From positions 1 to 48,608 of the forward strand of contig LAQC01000035.1 in NCBI GenBank assembly GCA_000981645.1: a stretch of DNA of 48,608 nucleotides, written 5' to 3'. A program made the translations under genes and the position numbers. The stretch comes from Cryomorphaceae bacterium ASP10-05a. Its GTDB lineage: Bacteria; Bacteroidota; Bacteroidia; Flavobacteriales_D; Sanyastnellaceae. Under the pieces are notes generated by a model. That model was not told the origin of the DNA, did no database searches, and saw only the letters and a program-made list of their open reading frames with translations. Shown one piece after another: positions 7,172 through 15,364 of this stretch. Within the stretch, counting starts at the first letter, position 1. Every line of letters starts with the position of its first letter.

Positions 7172-9222
7172 TATTCAGCTGGAGAATCTTTAGATGACTC
7201 TTCTTTCGAGTCTTCGTTAGATGGCTCTTCACTAGCATCATCTTCAGTCGCAGGAATATCGTCTTCATCCTCTGGCATATCATTTATAGACTCAGACACT
7301 CTAGCTCCTTCTGGTCTAGCTCCTATAATTTCCTCTAAGTCGTCTTTGAAAATAACTTCTTTCTCAAGTAATTTTTCAGCCAGTTTAGTTAGCTTTTCTT
7401 TATTGCTACGCAATAACTCTATAGCTCTCTGGTATGATGTTTCTATAAGCTTACTTACCTCTTCATCTATAACACGGGCAGTATCCTCACTATATGGTTT
7501 CGTGAACTGATTCTGACCAGATGAGTCATAGTAACTAATATTCCCAATCTTCTCATTCAGTCCATAAACAGTAACCATGGCGTATGCTTGCTTGGTGACT
7601 TTCTCTAAATCACTTAATGCACCAGTAGAAATTTTCCCGAAAATGACCTCTTCAGCTGCCCGACCTCCTAAAGTAGCGCACATCTCATCTAACATTTGTT
7701 CTGTAGTAGTAATCTGCCTCTCCTCTGGCAGATACCATGCCGCTCCTAAACTCTGTCCCCTAGGAACTATAGTTACTTTCACTAAAGGTGATGCATATTT
7801 CAATAACCAACTTACAGTAGCGTGACCGGCTTCATGAAATGCTATCGCTTTTTTCTCTTCTGGAGTAATTATTTTATTCTTCTTCTCTAATCCCCCTATC
7901 ACTCTATCTACAGCGTCTAAGAAATCCTGACGTGTCACTTGCTTTTTATCTTTTCTGGCAGCTATTAATGCCGCTTCATTACAGATGTTAGCTATATCGG
8001 CACCAGAAAATCCTGGAGTTTGCCTAGCCAAGAAATCAACATTAATATTGGCAGATACTTTGATAGGCTTTAAATGAACATCGAAAATTTCTTTTCTTTC
8101 GTTTAAGTCTGGCATATCTACATATATCTGACGATCAAATCTACCAGCTCTCATTAAAGCACTATCTAAAACGTCTGCTCTATTGGTAGCGGCCAAAATA
8201 ATTACACCTGAGTTAGTTCCAAAACCGTCCATCTCAGTCAAGAGTTGGTTTAATGTATTCTCTCTTTCATCATTACTGCCCATACCAGCATTCTTTCCTC
8301 TGGCTCTTCCTATAGCATCTATTTCATCTATAAATATTATAGATGGTGCCTTTTCTTTGGCTTGTTTAAATAGATCTCTTACTCTACTCGCTCCTACTCC
8401 TACAAACATTTCTACAAAATCAGACCCTGATAATGAGAAAAAAGGAACTTGAGCTTCTCCTGCTACCGCTTTCGCTAATAACGTCTTCCCTGTTCCTGGA
8501 GGACCCACTAAAAGTGCTCCTTTTGGAATCTTAGCTCCAAGCTCAGTATATTTTTTAGGATGTTTTAAAAAGGCTACAATCTCTTCTATTTCCTCCTTGG
8601 CTCCTTCTAAACCAGCTACATCATTAAATGTAACGTTAGTTCCTTTTCCTTTCTCAAACAATTTAGCCTTGGATTTCCCAATGTTGAAAATCTGACCTCC
8701 ACCTGGACCATTTCCGCCAAGTCTTCTCATCATGATTATCCATATAGCTATAAATACCCCGATGAATATTAACCAAGTAAACAGTTGCTGCATAGAGTCA
8801 TCAGTCTGAGTATTCTCTAATTCGAACTCTCTGACATTGGCTGCTGCTAATAGCTCTTTTACTGTTTCTTCAGTACCAGAAAGGACACATGTATAATGCG
8901 GCCCTTTTGGTGAGACAGAGCTAAAAAAACCGGTAGATTTGAAATCATCTTTTTTAGACTCAAATGCCGACTCAGTTAATGTGATGAGTGCTATTCGACC
9001 ATCCTGAATAGAAATGGACTTAACCATATTGGAATCTATAAGGTTGGTTAACCCTGGGACTTGACTCAGATTTCTAGCCTCTGACCTAGGACCCATTAAA
9101 TTTATTCCAATAAGTACTACTGCTATAACAGCATAAATCCAATAAAAGCTGAATCCTGATTTTTTCTTAGGATCTAATGGATTTTTTCTCTTTTTAGGAG
9201 ACTTATTCTCTTTTTCTGACAT
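7171..9222 (-). CDS. ftsH: ATP-dependent zinc metalloprotease FtsH
   Basis: FtsH is a hexameric inner-membrane AAA+ protease that degrades misassembled membrane proteins and selected cytosolic regulators. Residues 26-43 and 147-165 are the two transmembrane helices flanking a periplasmic domain of about 100 residues. The AAA domain has Walker A GPPGTGKT (240-247), Walker B IIFIDEIDAIG (near 295-305) and the second region of homology ATNRADVLDSALMRAGRFDR. The zinc site HEAGH lies at 463-467. The C-terminal 40 residues are an acidic Glu/Asp/Ser tail of low complexity. At 683 residues it is of normal length. It follows rsfS by 11 bases and shares a one-base overlap with the DUF2007 gene. Confidence 0.98.
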   Translation of the reverse strand: MSEKENKSPKKRKNPLDPKKKSGFSFYWIYAVIAVVLIGINLMGPRSEARNLSQVPGLTNLIDSNMVKSISIQDGRIALITLTESAFESKKDDFKSTGFFSSVSPKGPHYTCVLSGTEETVKELLAAANVREFELENTQTDDSMQQLFTWLIFIGVFIAIWIIMMRRLGGNGPGGGQIFNIGKSKAKLFEKGKGTNVTFNDVAGLEGAKEEIEEIVAFLKHPKKYTELGAKIPKGALLVGPPGTGKTLLAKAVAGEAQVPFFSLSGSDFVEMFVGVGASRVRDLFKQAKEKAPSIIFIDEIDAIGRARGKNAGMGSNDERENTLNQLLTEMDGFGTNSGVIILAATNRADVLDSALMRAGRFDRQIYVDMPDLNERKEIFDVHLKPIKVSANINVDFLARQTPGFSGADIANICNEAALIAARKDKKQVTRQDFLDAVDRVIGGLEKKNKIITPEEKKAIAFHEAGHATVSWLLKYASPLVKVTIVPRGQSLGAAWYLPEERQITTTEQMLDEMCATLGGRAAEEVIFGKISTGALSDLEKVTKQAYAMVTVYGLNEKIGNISYYDSSGQNQFTKPYSEDTARVIDEEVSKLIETSYQRAIELLRSNKEKLTKLAEKLLEKEVIFKDDLEEIIGARPEGARVSESINDMPEDEDDIPATEDDASEEPSNEDSKEESSKDSPAE

Positions 9223-9233
9223 ATAATGTTTTA

Positions 9234-9593
9234 TTATACTAATTCTTTTATTCTCTCTATTTTAGCATCTGCCCAAAGGTCTTCTAAAGCATAAAAATCT
9301 CTAGACTCCTCCGTAAAAATGTGCACTACTAGCTCAGAGTAATCCATTAAAATCCATTCAGCATTGTTTTTCCCTTCTACATGCCAAGGCCTATCATCCA
9401 GGCCTAATTCTGTTTCTTTAGAAACCGAATCTGCGATGGATTTAGCATTGGTACTCGATCTACCAGTGCATATAACAAAATAATCGCTTACTGAACTATC
9501 TGTTTCCCTTAAATCTAATATGGAGATGTTCTCTCCTTTAACGTCTTGAATCCCCTTAATAACGAGGTCCAATAATGATATACTTTGTGTCAA
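9234..9593 (-). CDS. rsfS: Ribosome silencing factor RsfS
   Basis: RsfS binds ribosomal protein L14 and blocks joining of the ribosomal subunits, lowering translation when nutrients run low. The 119-residue protein has the family core: VSDYFVICTGRSSTNAKSIA, then RPWHVEGKNNAEWILMDY, then VVHIFTEESRDFYALEDLW. The start appears to be TTG at 9593, since no in-frame ATG precedes the conserved region and the N-terminus has family length. It is the first gene of the operon rsfS-ftsH-DUF2007-cdsA-psd, which is divergent from birA. Confidence 0.93.
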   Translation of the reverse strand: MTQSISLLDLVIKGIQDVKGENISILDLRETDSSVSDYFVICTGRSSTNAKSIADSVSKETELGLDDRPWHVEGKNNAEWILMDYSELVVHIFTEESRDFYALEDLWADAKIERIKELV

Positions 9594-9627
9594 TGTATTC
9601 CTACGCTTTAAATGAGTAATAATCTAA

Positions 9628-9635
9628 CAAATGTA
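9628..9635 (-). promoter_or_regulatory. Predicted -7 element for the rsfS-ftsH-cdsA-psd operon
   Basis: On the minus strand TACATTTG matches the Bacteroidota -7 consensus TAnnTTTG, 35 bases ahead of the rsfS start. No convincing -33 TTTG accompanies it, so this is a moderate call. It lies in the 102-base divergent space shared with birA. Confidence 0.45.
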
Positions 9636-9695
9636 ATATTTTTACCTCCTAATGTGACGTCTAAAAGTCACCTAATAATCAAGGCAATTAAGCGC

Positions 9696-10445
9696 ATGAA
9701 TACTCTGTTTATAGGTCAAAATAAAATCACTCTGCAGACCGTAGACTCAACAAACAATTATGCAGCCAAACTTATAAAAGTGTCATATGTGCCAGATGGC
9801 ACTGTAATTATGGCACAAAACCAAACCGAAGGCAGAGGGCAGCGTTCAAACGTTTGGCAGAGTGAACCTCACATGAATCTACTCTGTAGCTTTATTCTTC
9901 AGCCTAAGACTCTAGGTACAGATAAGAGTTTTTACATGAGCGCTGTGTCAGCTTTAGCCGCCAAAGAGGCTATAGAAGAGGTTTCTCCTAAATCCGATGT
10001 TAAAATAAAATGGCCTAATGACATTATTCTGAATGATAAAAAGGTAGGTGGTATATTAATAGAAAACTCCGTGGTTAAAGGCTTAATCAAATTTGGGATT
10101 ATTGGAATGGGAGTAAATGTTAACCAAAACGAATTTTCTTTTTCGCATGCTACCTCTATCAGAAATGAAACCAATAAAGTGATGGATTCAGATTTTCTTT
10201 TAAAAATCATCTCTAAAAAACTAGAAAAGTGGTATCTAATTTTGCTTAGAGAAGGCTACAATGAAATTATAACGGCCTACAATAAAACTTTATGGAGAGG
10301 AGATTCGGAGAATAAAATTGAAATGGGAGGAAAAAGCCTAATCGTCAGCTCTCTTTCTGTGAGAAAAGACGGCACTATCAGTTTTGCACATAACGGAAGT
10401 GTAAAAACAGCGAGCTTTTCAGAGGCGAAAATAAGCTACGAGTAA
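9696..10445 (+). CDS. birA: Biotin-[acetyl-CoA carboxylase] ligase
   Basis: The enzyme activates biotin with ATP and attaches it to the carboxyl carrier protein of acetyl-CoA carboxylase. I place the start at the ATG at 9696 (MNTLFIGQNKITLQTVDSTN), because the 28 codons upstream have no family counterpart and DSTN sits at the expected distance. Motifs: QTVDSTNNYA, QTEGRGQRSNVWQS (the biotinyl-AMP loop), IKWPNDI and KVGGILIEN. The protein lacks an N-terminal helix-turn-helix, so it is a class I ligase without repressor function. Its 3' end overlaps the converging SRPBCC gene by 10 bases. The linkage birA-rsfS-ftsH is common in Bacteroidota. Confidence 0.93.
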   Translation: MNTLFIGQNKITLQTVDSTNNYAAKLIKVSYVPDGTVIMAQNQTEGRGQRSNVWQSEPHMNLLCSFILQPKTLGTDKSFYMSAVSALAAKEAIEEVSPKSDVKIKWPNDIILNDKKVGGILIENSVVKGLIKFGIIGMGVNVNQNEFSFSHATSIRNETNKVMDSDFLLKIISKKLEKWYLILLREGYNEIITAYNKTLWRGDSENKIEMGGKSLIVSSLSVRKDGTISFAHNGSVKTASFSEAKISYE

Positions 10446-10840
10446 TATGCGTCTGCTTTCTTAATGATATAATCAAAGAGGCTTTTAAGAGGTTTAACTA
10501 CCATCATCTTCAACATCATATTCAGCTCAGCATCACAAATAATCTGTGCTGTAGAATTATTTTCATCTTGAGGATTAACATGAAGATTTATGGTAAAAGG
10601 AAAAGGACTCTTATCAGTGGCTACTAACTTAATATGCTCTTCTGTAGATTCCTCAGAGAACTTCAATCCGATAACATATGTTCCCATGACTTTGAAAGAA
10701 CACGTATGACCGTCTGACTGCCAATCTGAAATTTTATCAGTAGGAAGATATTTCTTAAGGTTATTTAGATCGCTTAAGTCTTCATAAACTGCCCTAGGAT
10801 TAGCTTTTAAGTCGCCTTTTTCACTTTCTATTCGAGTCAT
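10436..10840 (-). CDS. SRPBCC (START-like) family protein
   Basis: This 134-residue soluble protein has the START/Bet v1-like layout: an opening strand and helix (ESEKGDLKANPRAVYEDLSDLNN, by its key residues Ala-Val-Tyr and Leu-Ser-Asp), a run of antiparallel strands in the middle and a long C-terminal helix (MMLKMMVVKPLKSLFDYIIKKADAY). Such folds have a ligand cavity for lipids or other hydrophobic molecules. It is 9 bases downstream of pyrE on the same strand and so belongs to its operon, and it overlaps the 3' end of birA by 10 bases in the opposite orientation. The ligand is unknown. Confidence 0.8.
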   Translation of the reverse strand: MTRIESEKGDLKANPRAVYEDLSDLNNLKKYLPTDKISDWQSDGHTCSFKVMGTYVIGLKFSEESTEEHIKLVATDKSPFPFTINLHVNPQDENNSTAQIICDAELNMMLKMMVVKPLKSLFDYIIKKADAYYS

Positions 10841-10849
10841 CTGATTTAT

Positions 10850-11491
10850 TTAAGCGTTCCAAGTAGATGGTGATACCCTCCACTCTTTTATTCCTTCTAT
10901 TTCAGATTCATTTAAAAATCCGCTTTGAAACGCTTGGTCTACAAGGCTTTCATAATTACTCAGAGTAGTGAGCTCACAATTGGCATCGGCAAAAGCAGTT
11001 TCTGCTTTTTCAAATCCATAAGTAAAGATGGCTACCATTCCTTTAACATTGGCTCCAGCATCTCTTACAGCTTTCACAGCTTTTAAGCTACTCATCCCAG
11101 TACTTACAAGGTCTTCAATGATTACTACATTTTGCCCTTCGTTTAACACTCCTTCGATTTGGTTCTGCATCCCGTGACCTTTCATCTCTGAACGTATATA
11201 GCAGAAAGGTATCCCTAACTCCTGAGCTACTAGAGCCCCTAAAGCTATTCCACCAGTAGCCACTCCTGCTATAACATCAGGTTTAGCATATGTTTCTTCT
11301 ATAATTTTAACGAATTGCTGACGAATATATGTTCTTATCGTGGGATAAGACAGCGTTAATCTGTTATCACAATAGATAGGACTCTTCCACCCAGAGGCCC
11401 ATTCAAAAGGCTCTTTTGGAGAAAGTTTAATAGCTTTAATTTGAAGCAAAAATTCTGCTACTTTTAACGCGGATTCATCCCATACAGTCAT
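10850..11491 (-). CDS. pyrE: Orotate phosphoribosyltransferase
   Basis: PyrE joins orotate to PRPP to give orotidine 5'-phosphate, the fifth step of pyrimidine synthesis. The 213-residue protein shows FEWASGWKSPIYCDNR at the N-terminus, VIAGVATGGIALGALVAQEL in the middle and the PRPP-binding motif NVVIIEDLVSTGMSSLKA, all expected for the family. RSEMKGHG corresponds to the flexible catalytic loop. The start codon overlaps the start codon of the divergent NUDIX gene (shared bases 11490-11491), and a -7-like element lies only 4 bases before the ATG, so its mRNA may be leaderless or nearly so. Confidence 0.95.
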   Translation of the reverse strand: MTVWDESALKVAEFLLQIKAIKLSPKEPFEWASGWKSPIYCDNRLTLSYPTIRTYIRQQFVKIIEETYAKPDVIAGVATGGIALGALVAQELGIPFCYIRSEMKGHGMQNQIEGVLNEGQNVVIIEDLVSTGMSSLKAVKAVRDAGANVKGMVAIFTYGFEKAETAFADANCELTTLSNYESLVDQAFQSGFLNESEIEGIKEWRVSPSTWNA

Positions 11492-12119
11492 GCGCCAAAA
11501 GTATAAAGTTTTCCTGAATGAACGATATGTTTTATTAACAAATGAATGGCCTAAAAAGCTTGAGAAATCGAAGAACTTTTTAGCTCTTCATTCGAAAGAC
11601 AAATCTACTATTATCAGGGCCTTCGATAGCTTTCAGAGCAATAATAGTATTGTGAAATTAATTATTATTCACAACGACACAGGAGAACTATGGGATACTT
11701 TTAAGTCATTATTTGAGATTATTCCTGCTGCAGGTGGATTAGTCTTCAATGAGAATAATGAATGTTTAATGATTTTCAGAAAAGGAATGTGGGATTTACC
11801 CAAGGGTAAATTAGAAAAAAAAGAGAAGATAAAAGAATGTGCTGTAAGAGAGGTAGAAGAAGAGTGTGGACTTACTGATATAACCCTAGAAGATAAAATA
11901 ACAATCACTTATCATATCTACAACCTAAAAGGAACTAATAGCTTAAAACCATCTCATTGGTTTTTAATGCGGGTAGATGGCTCTCCTAAACTTATCCCCC
12001 AAGCTGAAGAAGATATAGATAAAGCTAAATGGGTGACCATGAAGAAAGCCAACGAACTTCTCGATGAGGCTTTCCCTTCTATAAGAGAAGTGTTTAAAGC
12101 TTACGGAAAGAAGGTTTAG
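11490..12119 (+). CDS. NUDIX hydrolase
   Basis: The 209-residue protein has a complete Nudix box at residues 106-128: G, five residues, E, seven residues, then REVEEECGL, which binds Mg2+ and hydrolyses a nucleoside diphosphate linked to another group. The box is preceded by AAGGLVFNENNECLMIFRKGMWDLPKGK. An N-terminal segment of about 75 residues (KYKVFLNERYVLLTNE onward) is typical for the Bacteroidota subfamily, which supports the start at 11490 although it overlaps the pyrE start codon. The substrate cannot be assigned. Its stop TAG shares three bases with the stop of the converging thioredoxin-fold gene. Confidence 0.9.
   Translation: MRQKYKVFLNERYVLLTNEWPKKLEKSKNFLALHSKDKSTIIRAFDSFQSNNSIVKLIIIHNDTGELWDTFKSLFEIIPAAGGLVFNENNECLMIFRKGMWDLPKGKLEKKEKIKECAVREVEEECGLTDITLEDKITITYHIYNLKGTNSLKPSHWFLMRVDGSPKLIPQAEEDIDKAKWVTMKKANELLDEAFPSIREVFKAYGKKV
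11496..11503 (-). promoter_or_regulatory. Predicted -7 element of pyrE, inside the NUDIX gene
   Basis: On the minus strand TACTTTTG matches TAnnTTTG and ends only a few bases before the pyrE ATG. If it is used, transcription starts at or next to the start codon. The same run (ATACTTTT, then a few bases, then ATG) precedes the DUF4286 gene near 32881-32890, with A instead of the last G. Confidence 0.45.
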
Positions 12120-13612
12120 TTCTTTACTATTTTTTTTAGCGTGTCAGTGATTCCTTCCTCTGGACTAAAAGTGTAGTCTAGCATTATTTCCCCATTTGGA
12201 TTTAGTAGGAAATACTGAGGAACAGTCACCACGTTTAATTTCTCTTTTAACAATTTGTCTCCGTTTCCGAATAGAAAAAGCCAATTATAGCTCCGGTGTG
12301 CAATTAAGAACTCCTGAAAATTAGACCAATCCTCATCCATACATATAGAAACGAACTTGATTCGATTTCCGAATTTTCGTTCTAACTCTTTTACCTTTTC
12401 CTGATGGCCACAGGACTCGGTATTCCATGAGGAAAATGCAGATATATATACAAACTGTCCTCTCCATGATTCAAGCTCGTGGCGCTGATCATCTATATCC
12501 AACAATAAAAAGTTTTCCGGAACATATCCTTTCTTTCCTTTAACCAGATCTCTTCTGAAATTAGCCGCTATAAATTTATTCTCTGCGATTCCATCCCTAA
12601 GAATCAGCTCCAACACCACCGTTACATCTCTGCTCGGAATATTCGGGAGGTTCAATCCATTTTCTATTCCTGCCAGTAACATAAACTCTATGCTTTTTAC
12701 TTTATCTCCAAGAAACAAAGGTTTAATCTCCATTATAGCACTATCTAGTTGAAGTTTGTATAACTGATTTACGAATTGGTTTCTATTATCTGATAGATAT
12801 ATCTCTTCAAATACATTTCTGTAATGAGATTTATAAAATGAAATAAACTCCAGGTTCGTTAAATACAGTTTTCCTTGACAGTATTTTTCTCGGATTTCTT
12901 TTTCATTTCTACCCAACAAGCTCTCGAGTTCAGCCATCATATATCTCGCAGAAATAGAAATGTAATCTTCCTTTTGCGCGTCTATTTGTTCTGCTAAGAG
13001 CATTTCATCAAACAAGGCTATTAACTTCTGCGCACGGTCTTTTTCTATGACTATCTCATACTGGTTTTCATCTCTTTTAGCCATATCTATTTTCTTTCCT
13101 TCAGCACTTAAGCTCTTCTGAAGGGCAGAAGATGGAGAAGATAGAATCTGATATATCTCCAGGTAATTCTCATCATAAAACTCGGCATGAATTCTATTAA
13201 GAGACTCCATCTGAACATTAATGTCATCTGGAATTAAGTCTATAAAAGATACGCTGCACCAGTTAGTATTCGTGAACTTTATAGGAGCCTGAGCTTTAGA
13301 GATATCGAACGTAACGTTGTACAAATGAGAATCACCTAGGTAAAATTGAGCATTTACAGCCCCTATTCTAAGTATAACCAGTTCATTTTCATCAGACTCT
13401 ACAGAAATCTTGAAGTCGCCATTTGGGTCTATAAGAACAGTCTCTTCTACCTTCATAGACAAAGTAAAGTACTCTTCATAAGAAAGAACAGTTAACTGTT
13501 TCCCCTCAGAGCCAGGAGCATTCCCTACTATTTCATAGGTGTTTCCATAAATCAAGTTGCTCACTAATGCTAGCAGTAAAAATGTAAAAGGACGCTGTTT
13601 TTTATTCTTCAA
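12116..13612 (-). CDS. DUF4369/thioredoxin-fold exported protein
   Basis: I choose the TTG start at 13612, which gives a compact signal peptide (MKNKKQRPFTFLLLALVSNL) and an 11-base overlap with coaD. An ATG 13 codons earlier is the alternative. Residues 25-110 resemble the DUF4369 N-terminal domain of Bacteroidota TlpA-like proteins, a helical region follows, and the last 120 residues have a thioredoxin-like fold (QFVYISAFSSWNTESCGHQE, then FVSICMDEDWSNFQEF and VTVPQYFLLNPNGEI with its cis-proline). The usual CxxC is missing: only one Cys (401 from the TTG start) remains in SSWNTESCGHQ. It may act in periplasmic thiol chemistry or have lost redox activity. Confidence 0.75.
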   Translation of the reverse strand: MKNKKQRPFTFLLLALVSNLIYGNTYEIVGNAPGSEGKQLTVLSYEEYFTLSMKVEETVLIDPNGDFKISVESDENELVILRIGAVNAQFYLGDSHLYNVTFDISKAQAPIKFTNTNWCSVSFIDLIPDDINVQMESLNRIHAEFYDENYLEIYQILSSPSSALQKSLSAEGKKIDMAKRDENQYEIVIEKDRAQKLIALFDEMLLAEQIDAQKEDYISISARYMMAELESLLGRNEKEIREKYCQGKLYLTNLEFISFYKSHYRNVFEEIYLSDNRNQFVNQLYKLQLDSAIMEIKPLFLGDKVKSIEFMLLAGIENGLNLPNIPSRDVTVVLELILRDGIAENKFIAANFRRDLVKGKKGYVPENFLLLDIDDQRHELESWRGQFVYISAFSSWNTESCGHQEKVKELERKFGNRIKFVSICMDEDWSNFQEFLIAHRSYNWLFLFGNGDKLLKEKLNVVTVPQYFLLNPNGEIMLDYTFSPEEGITDTLKKIVKN

Positions 13613-14066
13613 GTTTGATTCCGTTTGGTAAAAAGTCAGAGACGTCTCCACCGTTTAGGTATATCTCACGCACTATAGATGAATTTATTGCAGAGAACTC
13701 TGGTGCATTCACTAAAAACACTGTTTCTATAGAATCATCTAACTTTTTATTCATCTGAGCTATGGGCTGCTCGAAATCTAAATCTCTAGAACTTCTTAAC
13801 CCTCTAAGAATGAATTTCGCCTCTTGAGCGTTGCAATAATCAACCGTAAGCCCACTATACGACTCTACTTTAACTTGTCCAACCCCTTTAAAAACCTCAG
13901 CTATAATAGCTTTTCTCTTCTCTAGGCTTAACATATATTTCTTCTGAGAGTTCTCCCCTATAGCCACTATGATCTCATCAAACATAAGCACAGCTCTTAA
14001 GACTATGTTTTGGTGTCCAACGGTGAATGGATCAAATGACCCTGGAAATACTGCTATTCTTTTCAT
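13602..14066 (-). CDS. coaD: Phosphopantetheine adenylyltransferase
   Basis: CoaD transfers AMP from ATP to 4'-phosphopantetheine, the penultimate step of coenzyme A synthesis. The 154-residue protein begins with the nucleotidyltransferase signature FPGSFDPFTVGHQNIVLRA, containing the GxFDPxxxGH ATP site. It also has FILRGLRSSRDLDFEQPIAQ, which contacts pantetheine, and SAINSSIVREI near the C-terminus. The length is normal. Its start overlaps the rsmD stop by one base (TAATG), and its stop lies inside the start region of the thioredoxin-fold gene, so the three are translationally coupled. Confidence 0.97.
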   Translation of the reverse strand: MKRIAVFPGSFDPFTVGHQNIVLRAVLMFDEIIVAIGENSQKKYMLSLEKRKAIIAEVFKGVGQVKVESYSGLTVDYCNAQEAKFILRGLRSSRDLDFEQPIAQMNKKLDDSIETVFLVNAPEFSAINSSIVREIYLNGGDVSDFLPNGIKLEE

Positions 14067-14596
14067 TATTCAAAAAAGGTAAAGAAAACTGAACCAAATT
14101 TCTTGGTCTTTACGAAGTTTTTGTGTTTTGTGAAATCTGTTTTTGCAGAATGCTCTAAAATCAGCATACCATCTTCTTTAAGAAGCTCGTTATCGAACAC
14201 TAAGTCTGGAATAGTCGTTCTCTCTTCTAAATCAAAAGGCGGGTCTGCGAATATCAGGTCATACTTATTATAATCCTGGCGCAAGTGTATAAAAACGTCA
14301 GACCTGTACACTTCTATATTCTCGATACCCCATTCACTCGCTATTCCAGAAAGGAATTTATAACTATCCTTATTAATATCTACGCTAGTTACTTCTGAAG
14401 CTCCCCTACTGATGAACTCTAGAGAGATATTCCCTGTCCCGAAAAAACAATCCAAGACTTCTAAGCCTTCTATTTCGATAGTGTTATTGAGTACATTGAA
14501 TAATCCTTCTTTAGCGAAATCTGTTGTAGGCCTTAAATCAAAGTACTTAGGAACTTTAATTCTTCTTCCTTTATGTATTCCTGATACTACCCGCAT
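14066..14596 (-). CDS. rsmD: 16S rRNA (guanine966-N2)-methyltransferase RsmD
   Basis: RsmD methylates G966 of 16S rRNA (E. coli numbering) in the assembled 30S subunit, using S-adenosylmethionine. Visible motifs are RVVSGIHKGRRIKVP at the N-terminus, RPTTDFAKEGLFNVL, the SAM-binding LDCFFGTGNISLEFISRGA and the catalytic DPPFDL. At 176 residues it has the usual length. It overlaps DUF3822 by 10 bases upstream and coaD by one base downstream. The linkage DUF3822-rsmD-coaD is a recurrent Bacteroidota arrangement. Confidence 0.95.
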   Translation of the reverse strand: MRVVSGIHKGRRIKVPKYFDLRPTTDFAKEGLFNVLNNTIEIEGLEVLDCFFGTGNISLEFISRGASEVTSVDINKDSYKFLSGIASEWGIENIEVYRSDVFIHLRQDYNKYDLIFADPPFDLEERTTIPDLVFDNELLKEDGMLILEHSAKTDFTKHKNFVKTKKFGSVFFTFFE

Positions 14597-15357
14597 TGAA
14601 ATGAATTTATTACTGTAAAGAATTCTTGTTTGTTAACCTCAGAAGAGTCATTCATTAATTTTTGATAATTAAACCCTTTATTAATTTGAATATCCTTCAT
14701 GTGCTTCATTAGACTTGTATAAACCACACCCGAAGCCTGAATATTTCCACTCAAGCAAATTACATCTTCTAACTGGTTTAATTTATAGGCTTCTATTCTA
14801 GCTAATAGATGGTAAATAACATCCTGACTATCATTTACCCGTTCAGTTACTGATGACAATAATTTTCCATTGGCCACCACTACTATATGTACTAATTGTT
14901 CTTTAACATCAGCATAGATTCTAGCACCTTTTAAAAACTTAGTTCTTTTCAGTACCCCTTCTATAAAGCTTGACATTCCATGCCTTAAAAAAGCACCTGG
15001 AAAAATAGACTTGACCTCAGAAGTAAGGTTCTGTTCATTATACGTTAATGAAGCATCTATGGAAGGAATAAAATCAGAATTCAAGTAAGGTTCTGCATTT
15101 ATTTCCTCCTTAATATTTAAAGGAAATAGAGCGTAGTCAGCGCAAGACTGTGTTATAAATACTTTATGGAAATCATTAGAAGGTTTTAGATAGGCATCTT
15201 CCCTAATTTCATTTTGACTTTTGCAGGACTTAAATAGTATCGCTGCAGAAGAGGATTCATCAAACAGAGCATAACGAACTACATCATAATCTGCTTCAAC
15301 AGAAAGAATACATGAACTAATGTCTAATATCATCTCTTCTCCTTCTGTAATAGTCAT
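14587..15357 (-). CDS. DUF3822-family protein
   Basis: The protein belongs to the DUF3822 family (PF12864), seen beside rsmD throughout Bacteroidota and thought to have an actin-like ATPase fold. The visible pattern is a repeat of short strands around ARIYADVKEQLVHIVVVANGKLL and ISSCILSVEADYDVVRYALFD, consistent with two related halves. I chose the ATG at 15357, seven bases after the stop of the upstream gene. An ATG nine codons earlier would overlap that gene by 20 bases. It overlaps rsmD by 10 bases. No catalytic residues can be named, and the function is unknown. Confidence 0.8.
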   Translation of the reverse strand: MTITEGEEMILDISSCILSVEADYDVVRYALFDESSSAAILFKSCKSQNEIREDAYLKPSNDFHKVFITQSCADYALFPLNIKEEINAEPYLNSDFIPSIDASLTYNEQNLTSEVKSIFPGAFLRHGMSSFIEGVLKRTKFLKGARIYADVKEQLVHIVVVANGKLLSSVTERVNDSQDVIYHLLARIEAYKLNQLEDVICLSGNIQASGVVYTSLMKHMKDIQINKGFNYQKLMNDSSEVNKQEFFTVINSFQCG

Positions 15358-15364
15358 GTCAGAA

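Noticed and set aside
8183-8452. Plus-strand open frame inside ftsH
   Set aside because: It is a shadow of the conserved AAA domain; composition is Ser/Ile-rich low complexity as expected for antisense of AAA codons.
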